Shown piece after piece: positions 11,264 to 22,164 of a stretch of DNA of 64,000 nt. Position 1 is the first letter of the stretch, and every line of letters starts with the position of its first letter. The stretch comes from Alloascoidea africana. Its lineage: Eukaryota > Ascomycota > Alloascoideomycetes > Alloascoideales > Alloascoideaceae. A program made the translations under genes and the position numbers. The notes under the pieces were generated by a model. That model was not told where the DNA came from, did not search any database, and worked only from the letters and a program-made list of their open reading frames with translations. Location: contig JAKTTT010000005.1 in assembly GCA_030581615.1 (NCBI GenBank), positions 372,001 to 436,000 on the forward strand, given 5' to 3'.

Positions 11264-11579
11264 ATACATAGATTTTTGTTATTCTCTCAATTAAATTCGC
11301 CTGTATTTGCATCTCTACATTGTTTTCCAAAACAGCTGCAATTTGTCGATTAACTACCTAGATCACATCGGCTTTTGACTTTAAACAATTCCAACAAGCT
11401 TGTTGTTCTCTTTTCCACAAGAAACACGAAATGAAATTAACAATGTAATTCAATTAAGTTTAAGAGGTAATAACAGAACGAAATAAAAAAAGAATAGAAT
11501 AAAATAAAATTTAAGTAAAGTGGGATAACCAAAACACACAAAGAATGCCTTAGAGCGTATCAATAAAAAGCCTAAAACC
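11264..11579. other. Convergent 3' flanks
   Basis: This is an AT-rich 316-bp spacer between two converging genes, with A-rich and AATAAA-like tracts around 11480-11520 that could serve 3'-end formation on either strand. Nothing else was seen. Confidence 0.5.
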
Positions 11580-13631
11580 TCAAACGTTCGAGACAATCTC
11601 ATTGGCATTATTCAGAACCTCAATCATCTTTATACACTCTTTACGTCGTTGAACTGTAGTCTCGCTCTCAGATGCCAGGTTGTCGAGAACATCGGGCTTG
11701 TACAACTGTTCTAGCAATTCCTTTTGCATTTCTTCTTTCGAATGCTGTATCAATTTTAACATGATCGCCTTGGGTACTGTATCAGAAACAGTTCTCTTGA
11801 CAATGGAAAAGTATGACTGAATCAGCAGCTTTATAACCTCAACTTCCATTGCTTCACGGTCGCCCATTGCACCTGAAGCTTTCAACACGGCTGGAGGTGG
11901 CTCCATCGCTGCCAATCGTCGCTTACTCTTGGTGGGGAAGAAATTGCTAAATATGCCACCCAATCCAGTGCCTTCCTGTTGCGGTTGTTGCTGTTGGTTT
12001 GGAAGAGGTTTCCCAGTTTTTGAATCAACCTGGATAGGTTTCGTTGGATGGAATTTCTCTTGAACAATTGCCATGGCTTGAGAACCCTTCAATAAATCTG
12101 GATGTGCAGTGTTGATGTAGCATTCCTCCATTGAAATTAAATCAGTTACAAACTTGTTTGTTGGAATTAGCGACTTGCGCAGAAACGCAACCACAACTTG
12201 CAGCAGCTGCTCTTTCAAGTTTGGATATCTGTTGTATCTGGCATTGGAAACAATTTGGGTCAATATTCGAACCAGCTCGTCAAAAATTAACGTGATACAC
12301 TTCAAACTGGGGTCTTCAAAGCGTCGAATTTGCTTCTTAACAAGTGACTCAAATGCTTGGGTACCAACAAAAAGGGAAGGAGAAGTACCAGAAGAGTTGT
12401 ACAAAATTACTCGAATATCCACCTCCTTGATTTCATCAAACGGATCAAGCGAATTAACACCATTTTTGTAAATTTCATGGAACACAAAGCTCACTCTGGC
12501 ACCACCGCTGAGTTCCTGTGAGGAAAGTTCTGTTCCTTCACCATCCAAAACGGCCCTATACTCGTTACAAAACTCAGTAATCGTATTTAAAACAATGCTG
12601 GAAGGGGTGCCCATTGCCTCTGTCCCCAAAGCCTGTAACTCCAATTGGTATTTTTGCAAAGTTTTTTCAATCTTCATTTTGATCTCAGGCAAGGTCGCCT
12701 TAATATGGTGCAACAAGATGCTGTTCAGTTTTTTGGCAAGATAGGGAGTACCACAGTAATGGGCCTTTGTCATATAGCTTGGATGGCCCTCAAAGAACTG
12801 CTTTTCAGAAGCCAGAGCTGCTTGAATTGATTTTTTGGTGTCTATATCTTTTTGTCCTCTGTTAATGACAGGAATATAGCCGTATCTTAGAGGAATAACC
12901 CTGCCTGCCAAAATGTCAATGACGTCTGTTCCTTGGTCCATAAGATCAATCTTTGTGAGTACACCAATTGTTCTGCTTCCTTCAGGATCGACTTCTCTAG
13001 CCAGCTTCAAACCATCCGAATTTGCCAAATCCTGGTTTGCGGCATTGACGGAAAGAATAATGGCGTTTGGTTTTGAAATAAACTTGAGCAGCATTTCTCT
13101 TATCTGTTTTTCAATATCTCTTGGCTGATCACCCACGGGGACCTTTGTCAAGCCGGGCAAATCAACCAGGGTCAAGGTGAGAACATAGGGGCTGTAGATT
13201 CGCAGATTAATAGGGACAGGAGAAATTCCAGCGTTTTTGCCAGTAGTCTTTTCAGTTTCTCGGACAATTTCCTGTCTGATTTCATCAAAGTCGTAGATTT
13301 TTTTACCAGGAAGATGCAAAAATTCGCCCCATTCTTCTTTATTTGTTTCGTTTGTCCTTTCTCCAGGCTGAATTTGACCATCAGGGACGCCACCATTCGC
13401 CGTTGGCAAACGCTTATTTATCAGTTGAAGAACCAGTGGCCTTCGTGTAACGATACCGCTTCCTCGAGGTAAAAAATCTCTGCCCACAATGTTTTCCAGA
13501 ACAGACGATTTGCCACTAGATTGGGAACCCACGACGGTGATTTGGGGCAAGTCGATAGGGTTTGCCCCAGCTCCCAGAGACGCCAGCGCGTCCTGTAGCT
13601 TGTTTACGGTTGAAATCAAGTGCTGATCCAT
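11580..13631 (-). CDS. VPS1: Vps1 dynamin-like GTPase
   Basis: The 683-residue product begins [16 protein letters not shown]. It carries the complete dynamin GTPase signature: P-loop GSQSSGKS at residues 35-42, [10 protein letters not shown] switch-1 region, [14 protein letters not shown] and TKIDLMDQG. The dynamin middle domain follows, then a short disordered insert with a Q-rich stretch (QQQQPQQ) and the GTPase effector domain near the C-terminus ([27 protein letters not shown]). There is no PH or proline-rich domain, as expected for Vps1 and Dnm1. The start and body fit Vps1 rather than Dnm1. Vps1 drives membrane scission at endosomes, Golgi, vacuole and peroxisomes. It is divergently paired with UGP1 over 380 bp. 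There is no intron and no sign of damage. Confidence 0.95.
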   Translation of the reverse strand: MDQHLISTVNKLQDALASLGAGANPIDLPQITVVGSQSSGKSSVLENIVGRDFLPRGSGIVTRRPLVLQLINKRLPTANGGVPDGQIQPGERTNETNKEEWGEFLHLPGKKIYDFDEIRQEIVRETEKTTGKNAGISPVPINLRIYSPYVLTLTLVDLPGLTKVPVGDQPRDIEKQIREMLLKFISKPNAIILSVNAANQDLANSDGLKLAREVDPEGSRTIGVLTKIDLMDQGTDVIDILAGRVIPLRYGYIPVINRGQKDIDTKKSIQAALASEKQFFEGHPSYMTKAHYCGTPYLAKKLNSILLHHIKATLPEIKMKIEKTLQKYQLELQALGTEAMGTPSSIVLNTITEFCNEYRAVLDGEGTELSSQELSGGARVSFVFHEIYKNGVNSLDPFDEIKEVDIRVILYNSSGTSPSLFVGTQAFESLVKKQIRRFEDPSLKCITLIFDELVRILTQIVSNARYNRYPNLKEQLLQVVVAFLRKSLIPTNKFVTDLISMEECYINTAHPDLLKGSQAMAIVQEKFHPTKPIQVDSKTGKPLPNQQQQPQQEGTGLGGIFSNFFPTKSKRRLAAMEPPPAVLKASGAMGDREAMEVEVIKLLIQSYFSIVKRTVSDTVPKAIMLKLIQHSKEEMQKELLEQLYKPDVLDNLASESETTVQRRKECIKMIEVLNNANEIVSNV

Positions 13632-14011
13632 GGTCGAGAGTGTGCTTTGCGCGTGCTATTTATGCTGAGCTCGCCGCCCTTGGACTGTTGTGTGTTCGTG
13701 TGTGTTGTCCTGCCTCACACTCTTGGTGAAGAAGCTCTGCTGCCACGATCAGATCTGGAATGGGCTGCGTGGGAACTAGACGTTACCCTGCCACACTTCA
13801 GATTACATACGCGCTGAGTCATTCAGATTGGGATCTGAACACGTGACATGTGTCGGGTCCCAGTACCCGGGTCCCAAATACCGCCCGGTCCCCAACATCT
13901 GCGATGCAACGGTCAGATGCAGTCTCCCAATAGCACCACCTCGCCACTCTTCTTCCTCTTCCTCCTCCATCATCGTCCATCGTCCATCGCCGTGTAGTTC
14001 GCCGTTTCGAC
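13632..14011. promoter_or_regulatory. VPS1/UGP1 divergent promoter with a Cbf1-type E-box
   Basis: This 380-bp bidirectional region contains AACACGTGAC at 13838-13847. The core CACGTG (13840-13845), flanked by GTCACGTG on the reverse strand, is the Cbf1-type E-box. A second CACGTG (14094-14099) sits in the UGP1 intron just after the donor. A run of CCCGGGTCCC and related GC blocks lies near 13865-13890. Binding is inferred, not shown. Confidence 0.4.
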
Positions 14012-15778
14012 ATGTCCTCAATTCCTCCTCAGGCCCCGAGAAAACACCTCAAGACTCAAAGCTCTTATGTATGTTGTGTGCTATTTTGTCAACCACGTGG
14101 TGCTCGCTTTTCCCTGCTTTGACTTGCTTGTGCTTGTTCTTTGCCGTTTTGATGGATCTATTGTTCCCCAGCAACTCCTTATCCACATGGGCAATCCTCT
14201 CTATTGTTCTTCTTATCTCCAGTGGAAGTATTGCGAATCAAGCCGTTTGGATAGCGAAGAGACTCCCCGTATCTCAAACTCAATCTTCTCACCCTTGTGG
14301 GTTCTAACCTCCCGATTTAGGCCTTTGAGAATACGTCTTCCAACATTGCAGCGTCTCAGATGCGCAACCACTTGAATGCCCTTTCAGACACTGTACGTGA
14401 CCCCACAATCCGGGCCAAATTCGAAAATGAAATGGACAATTTCTTTGCTCTTTTCCGACGCTATTTGAATGATAAGGCCTCGGGCAACACCACGGTGGAC
14501 TGGGATCGCATTCAGCCGCCTAAACCCGAGCAAGTTGTGTCTTACTCAGACCTTGCTCAAGATGCAAGCACAGAATTTCTGTCCAAGTTGGCTGTATTGA
14601 AATTGAACGGTGGACTGGGCACCTCAATGGGTTGTGTCGGACCCAAATCCGTTATTGAAGTCCGAGACGGGAATACCTTTTTGGATCTCTCTGTTCGTCA
14701 AATTGAGCACCTGAACAGAAAGTACAATGTCGACGTGCCCTTTGTTCTCATGAATTCTTTCAACACCGACCAGGATACTCAGTTGCTCATTAAGAAATAT
14801 GCAAGCCATCGCGTTCGTATAATTACTTTTAACCAATCCCGTTTCCCTCGAGTCTTCAAAGACTCGCTTTTGCCTGTACCTAAGAGCTTCAATGACCAGA
14901 TTGACTCTTGGTATCCTCCAGGACACGGAGATTTGTTTGAGTCAATTGCGAGCTCCGGGATTTTGGACAAGTTGATTGCCGAGGGAAAGGAGATTTTGTT
15001 TGTGTCCAACATTGACAATCTTGGCGCCGTTGTGGATCTTTCGATCCTTCAGCACATGGTTCAGACCGAGTCTGAGTACATTATGGAGCTTACGGACAAG
15101 ACAAGGGCCGATGTGAAGGGAGGTACGATCATCGACTACGATGGATCTGTGAGACTTCTTGAGATTGCCCAGGTTTCCAAGGAGCACGTTGAAGAATTCA
15201 AGTCGATCAAAAAGTTCAAGTACTTTAACACGAATAACCTTTGGATAAACCTAAAGGCGATCCAGCGACTTATTGAGAATGATGAATTGGCATTGGAAAT
15301 TATCCCCAATGCGAAAAGCATATCCGTTGGCAACAGCGAACTTTCTGTTCTTCAACTGGAAACCGCTGTGGGTGCAGCTATTCGGTACTTTAAAGGTAGC
15401 CATGGAGTGAATGTACCCCGCAGTCGTTTCCTTCCTGTGAAAACCAGTTCGGACTTGCTTCTTGTCAAATCCGATTTATACTATCTCCAGCATGGCAGAC
15501 TTGCAATTGATCCTGCAAGATTTGGCCCGCAGCCGTTGGTCAAATTGGGGTCCCATTATAAAAAAGTGTCGGATTTCCAAAAGCGCATTCCGCATATGCC
15601 CAAGATTTTGGAATTGGATCACTTGACCATAACTGGGAATGTCACTCTTGGTAAAGGAGTGACACTTAAAGGAACCGTCATCATTGTCTGTACTGAGGGA
15701 CAAAAAATTGATATTCCTAATGGAAGCGTTTTGGAGAACGTAGTAATTACAGGGTCTCTTTCTATTTTGGAACACTAA
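14012..15778 (+). CDS. UGP1: UTP-glucose-1-phosphate uridylyltransferase, two exons
   Basis: Exon 1 is 14012-14068 and exon 2 is 14321-15778, giving 504 residues. Exon 1 encodes the family-like N-terminus [12 protein letters not shown], which joins in phase 0 to [16 protein letters not shown]; this matches the known layout of fungal Ugp1 (KTxSxYAFE...AASQMRN). The 252-bp intron has GTATGT, CTAAC at 14304 and TTTAG. The nucleotide-binding signature [10 protein letters not shown] starts at about residue 115. The C-terminal left-handed beta-helix that mediates octamer assembly is present ([17 protein letters not shown]). The enzyme makes UDP-glucose for glycogen, beta-glucan and glycosylation. 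The L of GGLGT is encoded by CTG (14615-14617), which shows CTG=Leu in this yeast. An ORF call from ATG 14360 alone would miss 32 residues. Confidence 0.95.
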
Positions 15779-16232
15779 CGGTCTTCAATCATCGTGTCCG
15801 AAATAAAAGAGCACAACGTTTTTCATGTTTCTCTTTTTTAATGAAGCGGATTTTCTAACTTTTAATTTTTCCTGTTTAGTTCACATTTGTCATCCTTCTT
15901 CTTTTTTTTTTTGGACTTGTACACATCTTTCTCAGTCTATACATATCCTATATATATTTATCAGTTGCACAATGAAAAGAAGGCTTTTGACATAAGGATT
16001 TTGGATCCGTATACGTACAAGAGTAAAATAGAAGCAAGAGATATAGCCATATATAAGGGGTCAAAAAAAAAAATAGCTTCTAATTTTTAGGATCTAATTT
16101 AAACGTTAAAAAAGCTGCTAATCAAATATTGAAGTAGTAGGTGGTGATCACAAAAGGAAAATTTAGGAACTGAACAGAAAGCTGATTGTGCCAAAAAAAA
16201 AAAAGTATAGGAAAAGGTGACCAGATTCGGAC
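15779..16232. other. Convergent 3' flanks of UGP1 and NAP1
   Basis: This 454-bp AT-rich spacer has long T- and A-runs (for example near 15900 and 16067). It is consistent with 3'-end signals on both strands; no gene was seen. Confidence 0.5.
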
Positions 16233-17573
16233 TCAGGTCTGTTTACATTCGCTGGGTTCTGCCTTTGCTTTTGAATTAGCACCTTCGTCTTCATCGTCTT
16301 CATCGTCATCATCAATGTCCTCAAAATCGCCATCATCTTCAATATCTTCAAATTCGTCTTCATATTTCAAAGCTTCACCAGTGAACCAGTCAACAGCACG
16401 TGGTACAAGTTTATCCTTGATTTCTTCACCTAGCTGGTAATCCAATGCAAGTTTCTCTTCCAATTCTTCATCGATTTCTTCTTCATCCTCCTCATCTTCC
16501 GCATCGGAATTTTCATGTTCCTCTGTGATGGGAGCCCGTGGAGGGTTGAAAAAGTTGAAAAAGGACTCAGTGGGCAAAACTTTTTCCACTATACGGGTCT
16601 GTTTCGTATGTTTGTTCCTCTGTTTCCTCTTATCGACAGTCACAGTTAGGTTAACCTTGTTACTCTTCCACTCAATCTTTGTGCCTTCTGCATGGTCATA
16701 AACAAACTCTCCGGTGTATCCGAGAGTTTTTTGGTAGTGATACGTCTTTGTCAAAGATTCATTTTTAAAATAATCATTAGGCGAAAAATCAAAGTGAAGA
16801 ACGTAACCGGGAGTTTCCACAGGGAGGTAGGAAAGACGAATGTTTGTCAAATGTGCAAGGGCTTCAGTGTCTCTATCCGAAATGATGTCTCCCAGTGGTC
16901 TCATATTTTCTAAAGATGTGAGCCAGAAGCTGGGGATTCCTTTTACTTCCTCCTCCTCTTTTGTCTCTTCTTGATCCTTGCTCTGTTCTTCTTCTTCTTC
17001 TTGTTCTCCCTCCTCATCTTCATCTTCGTCTTCAAACTTTTCTTCCGTTGCTTCGCCCTTTGCTATTTCATCCTCTGTAGGTTCCTCTTTGCCATTGATA
17101 ATACTATTCCTCCTCTCGTACAATGCAGAGAACTTTACCAAGTATTTTGCCTCCAGAGCGTATATCTCATTTCTAAACTCCTGTTCCAGCTCGAGTTGCT
17201 CCTGCTGGATTCCTTTCAACCCCGTGACTCTTGATTTAACCTGTTGGGGAAGGGAGGCAATATATCCGCTGTCGCGTCCAATCAAGGTGCCCAATTTGCC
17301 CTCGATCAAGGACAGAAGCTGGGGGTTCGCGGCTGCTAAGACAGCAGCGGCTGTGGAGGATCCCGCTCCGCCAGCAGTGGATGCAGTATTGGCGGTGCCG
17401 GAAGCGGAAGAGGCCTTGGCCTTGAGCTCAGAAATGGCCTCCTCTGCAATGTTGGGGATGGTTTGGTGATGCTTGGCAAGGTAGGAGCCAGTTGCCTGAG
17501 CTGGCGTGTTTTGAGGGGTTGGGGCCGAAACAATCTCCCCGAGGCGCTTTTTGATGGGTTCTGAATCAGACAT
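16233..17573 (-). CDS. NAP1: Nucleosome assembly protein 1
   Basis: The 446-residue product begins MSDSEPIKKRLG. It contains the NAP domain with the dimerisation helix region (QQEQLELEQEFRNEIYALEAKYL), an acidic insert rich in EEDE, then KGIPSFWLTSLENM, RDTEALAHLTNIRLSYLP, GYVLHFDFSPNDYF and FFNFFNPP. The C-terminal part has the usual long acidic tail (EDIDDDDEDDEDEG), which is the histone-interacting segment of Nap1. Nap1 is an H2A-H2B chaperone that shuttles between cytoplasm and nucleus and also works with the Clb2/Gin4 pathway in budding yeast. The ATG at 17573 has no competing upstream start. It shares an 804-bp divergent promoter with the SAT4-like kinase. Confidence 0.93.
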   Translation of the reverse strand: MSDSEPIKKRLGEIVSAPTPQNTPAQATGSYLAKHHQTIPNIAEEAISELKAKASSASGTANTASTAGGAGSSTAAAVLAAANPQLLSLIEGKLGTLIGRDSGYIASLPQQVKSRVTGLKGIQQEQLELEQEFRNEIYALEAKYLVKFSALYERRNSIINGKEEPTEDEIAKGEATEEKFEDEDEDEEGEQEEEEEQSKDQEETKEEEEVKGIPSFWLTSLENMRPLGDIISDRDTEALAHLTNIRLSYLPVETPGYVLHFDFSPNDYFKNESLTKTYHYQKTLGYTGEFVYDHAEGTKIEWKSNKVNLTVTVDKRKQRNKHTKQTRIVEKVLPTESFFNFFNPPRAPITEEHENSDAEDEEDEEEIDEELEEKLALDYQLGEEIKDKLVPRAVDWFTGEALKYEDEFEDIEDDGDFEDIDDDDEDDEDEGANSKAKAEPSECKQT

Positions 17574-18377
17574 TTTTGCTTGTTGGAGAATTTACTTTAC
17601 GGTCCGGACTAATAAAGGGCGTGTCTGAAGGTCGAGTCGAGCAGAGAACGGAAATGTGCGAGAAAGAAACAAAAGTAGGGAGAAGGGGGGCAAATAAACA
17701 CGGATAATATTGATGATTGGGATATCTTGTTGTTGTTGTTGTTGGTGTTGTTGTCCGCGTCGGTTCTGGTTGCCGGATCAGTAAAGGGGCCGGAGTAGCT
17801 GGGGAGAGCGCACAGATGCCAAAAGAGCCGAACTCAAACAAATAACCGCAGCCCGAGTCGATGTCTACTGCCACGGAAGCGAAACAGACGACGAGAAGAA
17901 GGATCCAGCACTAGATGGTGAAGAAGAAAGCGATCTGAGCTAGGCGCAAAGCCCTCTTCCCTGCAATACACCCGTACACCCGCCAGCGCGAACACAGCCG
18001 ATCACGTGCGCAGAGCAGGAGTGAGAAGTTGCACTTTTGCGAGTCTCTGAAGAGCGAGACAGGAGAGACAAGACAAGACCTCCAGCGAGATCACCGAGAC
18101 TGCATTGACACAGGCACGGGCACCGACACTAGACTAGACTGAGACTGAGGCCGAGACTGACACTGACACTGAGACCAGAGATCCACGCGGTTTTTGTTAG
18201 CTAGGCGTTGTTTTGGGGGCTTCTTCTTTGATCGGCACACACATTGTTTCTCTTCCCCTGATTGACAAATATTCCATTCCAATTCCAGTTCCAAATACTC
18301 ATTCTATCTCACCTTCTCATTTGCATTCCGCTCGCTCCTATCCTGCCTCTGCCTGACCAATAGAAGCCGAGGCCAGC
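17574..18377. promoter_or_regulatory. NAP1/SAT4-like divergent promoter with E-box and short repeats
   Basis: GATCACGTGC at 18000-18009 holds a Cbf1-type ATCACGTG. A GTT microsatellite lies near 17730-17750. A stretch at about 18120-18175 is built from imperfect GACACT/GAGACT hexamers. The repeats probably fall in the kinase transcript leader. None of these sites is proven to act. Confidence 0.4.
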
Positions 18378-20970
18378 ATGCCCTTTTCTCTCTCTCCCTC
18401 GTCATCGTCTGGGCAAAGCCAGGAGCATCAATCACAAACACAAGACTCTCCCCAACATGATCCCGGTAAAAAAAAACAGCACCGGTCGATTGGAAAGTTT
18501 CTTTTCTCTTCCTCCCGTTCCTCTTCGACATCCTCCCTCAGTGATCTCCTACATAACTCGAGCTCGGCGACAATCACAAACTCCTCCGCTCCAACTGCCA
18601 ATAACCATCACCACTCCCAGTCCGCATGCCCAAGTCCCAGTATGAAAGGCCCTTCCTCTCCCACCTTGTCATTGTCGTCTCCCCGTGTCTTGGTGAAAAG
18701 CTCGGGCTCGGGTCCTTTGCTTGCGGATAACACCGATCTAAAAATGAGCATCGATGCTTTGCAACTGGACGACTCACCGCAGGATAACACGAACAGACAT
18801 TCACCTTCGCTTCATCTCCCACCGGATGTATGTTTGATTGATTTAAACGGCCCTTACTCTATGAGCACCGTAGCTACGCATGCTTGTCTGGATATACTAA
18901 CTAACTAACTAACTAACTAACGGTCGGCTGGTGCCTGCCTGCTTTTGCTTACGCTAGTCCCGTAACACAAGCTTCCTCATAGGCTCATCTTCAGCAGCCT
19001 CCTCCAGAACATCCTCGAGGGATTCCGCTTCCACTTCCAACCGCCACCATCACCACCGACTTCATCATCATCGCCAGCAAGGAGAGTCCCAGGGGACAGA
19101 CAGATCCAGCTTGTTTGGGCACAGAAGCAGAAGCAGAAGTCGGAGCAGAAGTCGGAGCAGAAACAGAAGTCAATCAAGGCTCTTTTCAAACCCTGAGCCT
19201 CTCACACAAACCTCTGGCACAACCACGCCCATAATTACCAATGAACAAGCGTATTCTTCGTTGCGGAAAGAACGCAAGTCTTTCTTTGCGTCAAGAAGGA
19301 CCTCCGGCACTTCAGATCGCCCCGAACTCGAACGGTCCAAGCCCTCAATGACGGAGCTGAAACGGTTTTTCAAACCAACAAGACGGCTCAATAACCAACT
19401 CCACTCGTCTCTTTTCGACACGGATGAAAGCCTTGCCGCTCAACACAGTCCTGGAACTGCCTCGCCAAAGTTCTTGGCGGCAATGACCCCAGGAGAGGCT
19501 CTCACCTCCCGAAAGTCTCAGCAGGCGCTTGCAAAGTTGATGGAGCAGCAGGGGGATCTAGAATCCAAATACGGCAAACTGGGCAAGATCTTGGGTTCTG
19601 GTGCAGGTGGAAATGTCTTTATCATCGAGCGGTCCACTGACAAGCGATTGTTTGCAGTCAAAGAGTTTCGTCCGCGACATGATAACGAATCTGAAAGGAA
19701 TTATACCAAGAAAGTAAATGCAGAGTTTTGTATTGGATCTACACTTCACCATCAGAATGTTATCGAGACTGTGGACATTATTCACCGTGAGGAGAAAGAT
19801 GAACACACGAGACAGCATAGGCATCGGTATTTTGAAGTCATGGAATACTGCCCTTACGATTTCTTCAACATTGTCATGTCTGGCCTCATGACCCCCAACG
19901 AGACGAGCTGCTATTTTAAACAGATCTTGACTGGAGTCGCATACCTTCACTCCGTGGGACTGGCACATAGAGACCTCAAGTTGGATAACTGTGTGGTTAC
20001 CGACCAAGGTATCCTCAAGCTGATCGACTTTGGATCTAGTACAGTGTTCCGGTATCCCAACACCAACGGTACCCTGCTTAGCCGTGGAATTGTGGGATCG
20101 GATCCTTACCTTGCCCCCGAGGTTCTTAGCGGTGGAAATTACGATCCGCAAAAGACGGATATCTGGTCTGTGGCCATAATGTACTGTTGTATGGCTTTGA
20201 ACAGATTCCCGTGGAAGATCCCCAAGTTGAGCGACAACTCGTTCAAGCTCTTTTGTGCACCCCCAAATGATCTGCCATCGTTGGATAAAGTACGAGAGAG
20301 GGCCAGGGCAAAGGAGTTGGAGAAGGCGAATAAGAGTGGCAGTGACGAGATTTCTTCGGGTGTGACCACGCCAAGCTCTGAACAGCCAGGACCTGTTGCA
20401 TCAAACGACAAGAACAACGATACCGCGACACCAAAACAACAGCCCTCTGCTCCACACAAAGTAACAGGTCCTAACAGACTGCTACGGCTTTTACCCTCTG
20501 GTGCGAGAGGTATAATTGGCAAAATGTTGACAATAGATCCAAGGAAAAGGGCCAGTCTGAAAGACATTTTTTCCGATCAATGGTTACAATCTTTGCAAGT
20601 CTGTGTTATTGACGAGTTTGGAATTTTGCACAAAAGTGATAATCACAATCATCACCTGGTGGTTGAAAAAGATTTGGAGAAGATTGCAAAAGAACAGGAA
20701 CAGAAGAAACAGGAGATGGAGCGAGAGAGAGCCGAACGGGAGCGGGAACAATTGGAACAGCAGATGAAAAAGCAACAAGCGGAGAGAGAAAGGCTGATTC
20801 AGGAGCAGAAGGACTTGGAAAAGGAGCTTGCTTCGGGATCTGAGCATGGAGAAGATGAAGAAGAAGAAGAGAGCAAAAGCAAGACAAGTGAAGAAGAACT
20901 TGGACCTGAGCATGGCTGTCAGAATACAGTGGAATGGACGACGGAGCTGGACAAGAACAACAGCGATTAG
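18378..20970 (+). CDS. SAT4/HAL4-like serine/threonine kinase, two exons
   Basis: Exon 1 is 18378-18827 and exon 2 is 18958-20970, giving 820 residues. The 130-bp intron has GTATGT, an array of CTAAC branch motifs and a CGCTAG acceptor, phase 0. The N-terminal 350 residues are serine-, histidine- and arginine-rich (SRSRSRSRSRS). The kinase domain spans about residues 353-695: glycine loop LGSGAGGNV, FAVKEF lysine, catalytic HRDLKLDN, DFGSS and APEVLSGG. ICGSTLHHQNVIETVD-like spacing (here CIGSTLHHQNVIETVDI) and MEYCPYDFF are typical of the fungal NPR1/HAL5/SAT4 group, which stabilises plasma-membrane transporters such as the Trk potassium uptake system. The C-terminus is a charged coiled coil (EQEQKKQEMERERAE). 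SAT4/HAL4 is the best fit; HAL5 cannot be excluded. Confidence 0.85.
18897..18921 (+). other. Six tandem CTAAC branch-point motifs in an intron
   Basis: Within the kinase intron the sequence is CTAA repeated six times followed by C, giving six overlapping-register CTAAC motifs; the first reads TACTAAC. The repeat ends 36 bp before the acceptor that keeps the frame. Confidence 0.8.
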
Positions 20971-22164
20971 GGAGGAGCCAACTGGATACAGATTATACAC
21001 ACCTGCTCTTCCTCTCCCATTGCTATCTTGGTTCATCTAGGACTTGAACCGATTTCATTCTTGTGTGAAAACGCAATTGGAGGATACACCCATTTTCTAT
21101 TGCGTATTGTATCGAGGTCATTGCTTATAACCCAGCCGGAAAATTATAGAGTTACTTTGAAGACATCAGGGCAATTAATTATGCAAATCCTTCTTTTTTA
21201 AACTTTCCTTTTGTTGGAAGATAAGGCATACATAGTTGTATAATGTGAATCAACTTTTACTGTCACATTTTCAGGTTCCTTTCCATTCCACATTAATCAA
21301 CTAATACATTAGTATTTTTACTTTGCCTTGTAGTATGTTGAGGTTGAAAGAAAGAAGCACTTGTTTACCCTATCGCTACTAGATCGTGTGCAAAATGTAT
21401 ACTTGAGTAATTCAAGCCAGATAGCAGTTGCATCTTTGACACTTATATCTCCATATTGTTATCTCACTATTATGAACCCTATGGTGCTGATTTCCTAATC
21501 ATGAACATTCATGAGGCTGAGATTGCTTTCAGGAACAAAAGCCAACACAAAGACGATCCTGTATTGTGGGGTTGATCCTTGTTCAGGGGATCACTCAACA
21601 AACACAGCTAATAATAGCCAAATATCTAACTAAAATTCCACTTGAGTAACACACTGAATGATTCGAAAAGGTCCTCGATATCTGGAATACTGTTAGCCAA
21701 GAGCCTCGAGATTCCCAGGACAGCAAAGAAAAAGCTTTGAGCGTGCATTTGAAAAATTTCGTCTATCGTCAGAGATGCCTATGACTGCTTTAATGTGCCT
21801 GGTCTAAGACTACAATGACTTTTCAATCGTCTCGTAGTGCTCTGCTGTTCTGGCCGTAGTGACCAAGCTAAACTAATTCTCTACCACTCTTTCATTGAGG
21901 GAGTCCAGCACACACCACTGAAACTCCACCGTTTTTCAATCAAATCACCAAACTGAAAACGAGTTTAAGCGTTTCATTCCAAGAAGTTGCGAAAGAACCC
22001 CACCATCCAGCAAAAGCTAAACAAAGCACCAATAGCAGTGTGTGTGGTGGCAGAAGTAGAGCGGCTGGAGGCATCTTGAACGCTTCTGCTCCAGACTCAC
22101 CTTCTTTTCCTCCACCAACTCTGGCTGAAACATTGCGTCGCCACCCATCCTGCCACCACGAGAC
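20971..22164. other. Intergenic, upstream of the NIPA-type gene
   Basis: This 1.2-kb plus-strand tandem gap contains AT-rich 3' flank for the kinase and promoter sequence for the transporter. There is a short direct run near 21575-21600 (GTTGATCC...GGGGATCAC) but no gene, tRNA or strong motif was recognised. Confidence 0.45.

Noticed and set aside
13828-14307. 159-codon plus-strand frame over the UGP1 start
   Set aside because: It runs through the UGP1 leader, first exon and intron in another frame; the spliced UGP1 N-terminus explains the region.
16978-17469. 163-codon serine-rich frame opposite NAP1
   Set aside because: Antisense of the acidic GAA/GAG-rich NAP1 coding sequence.
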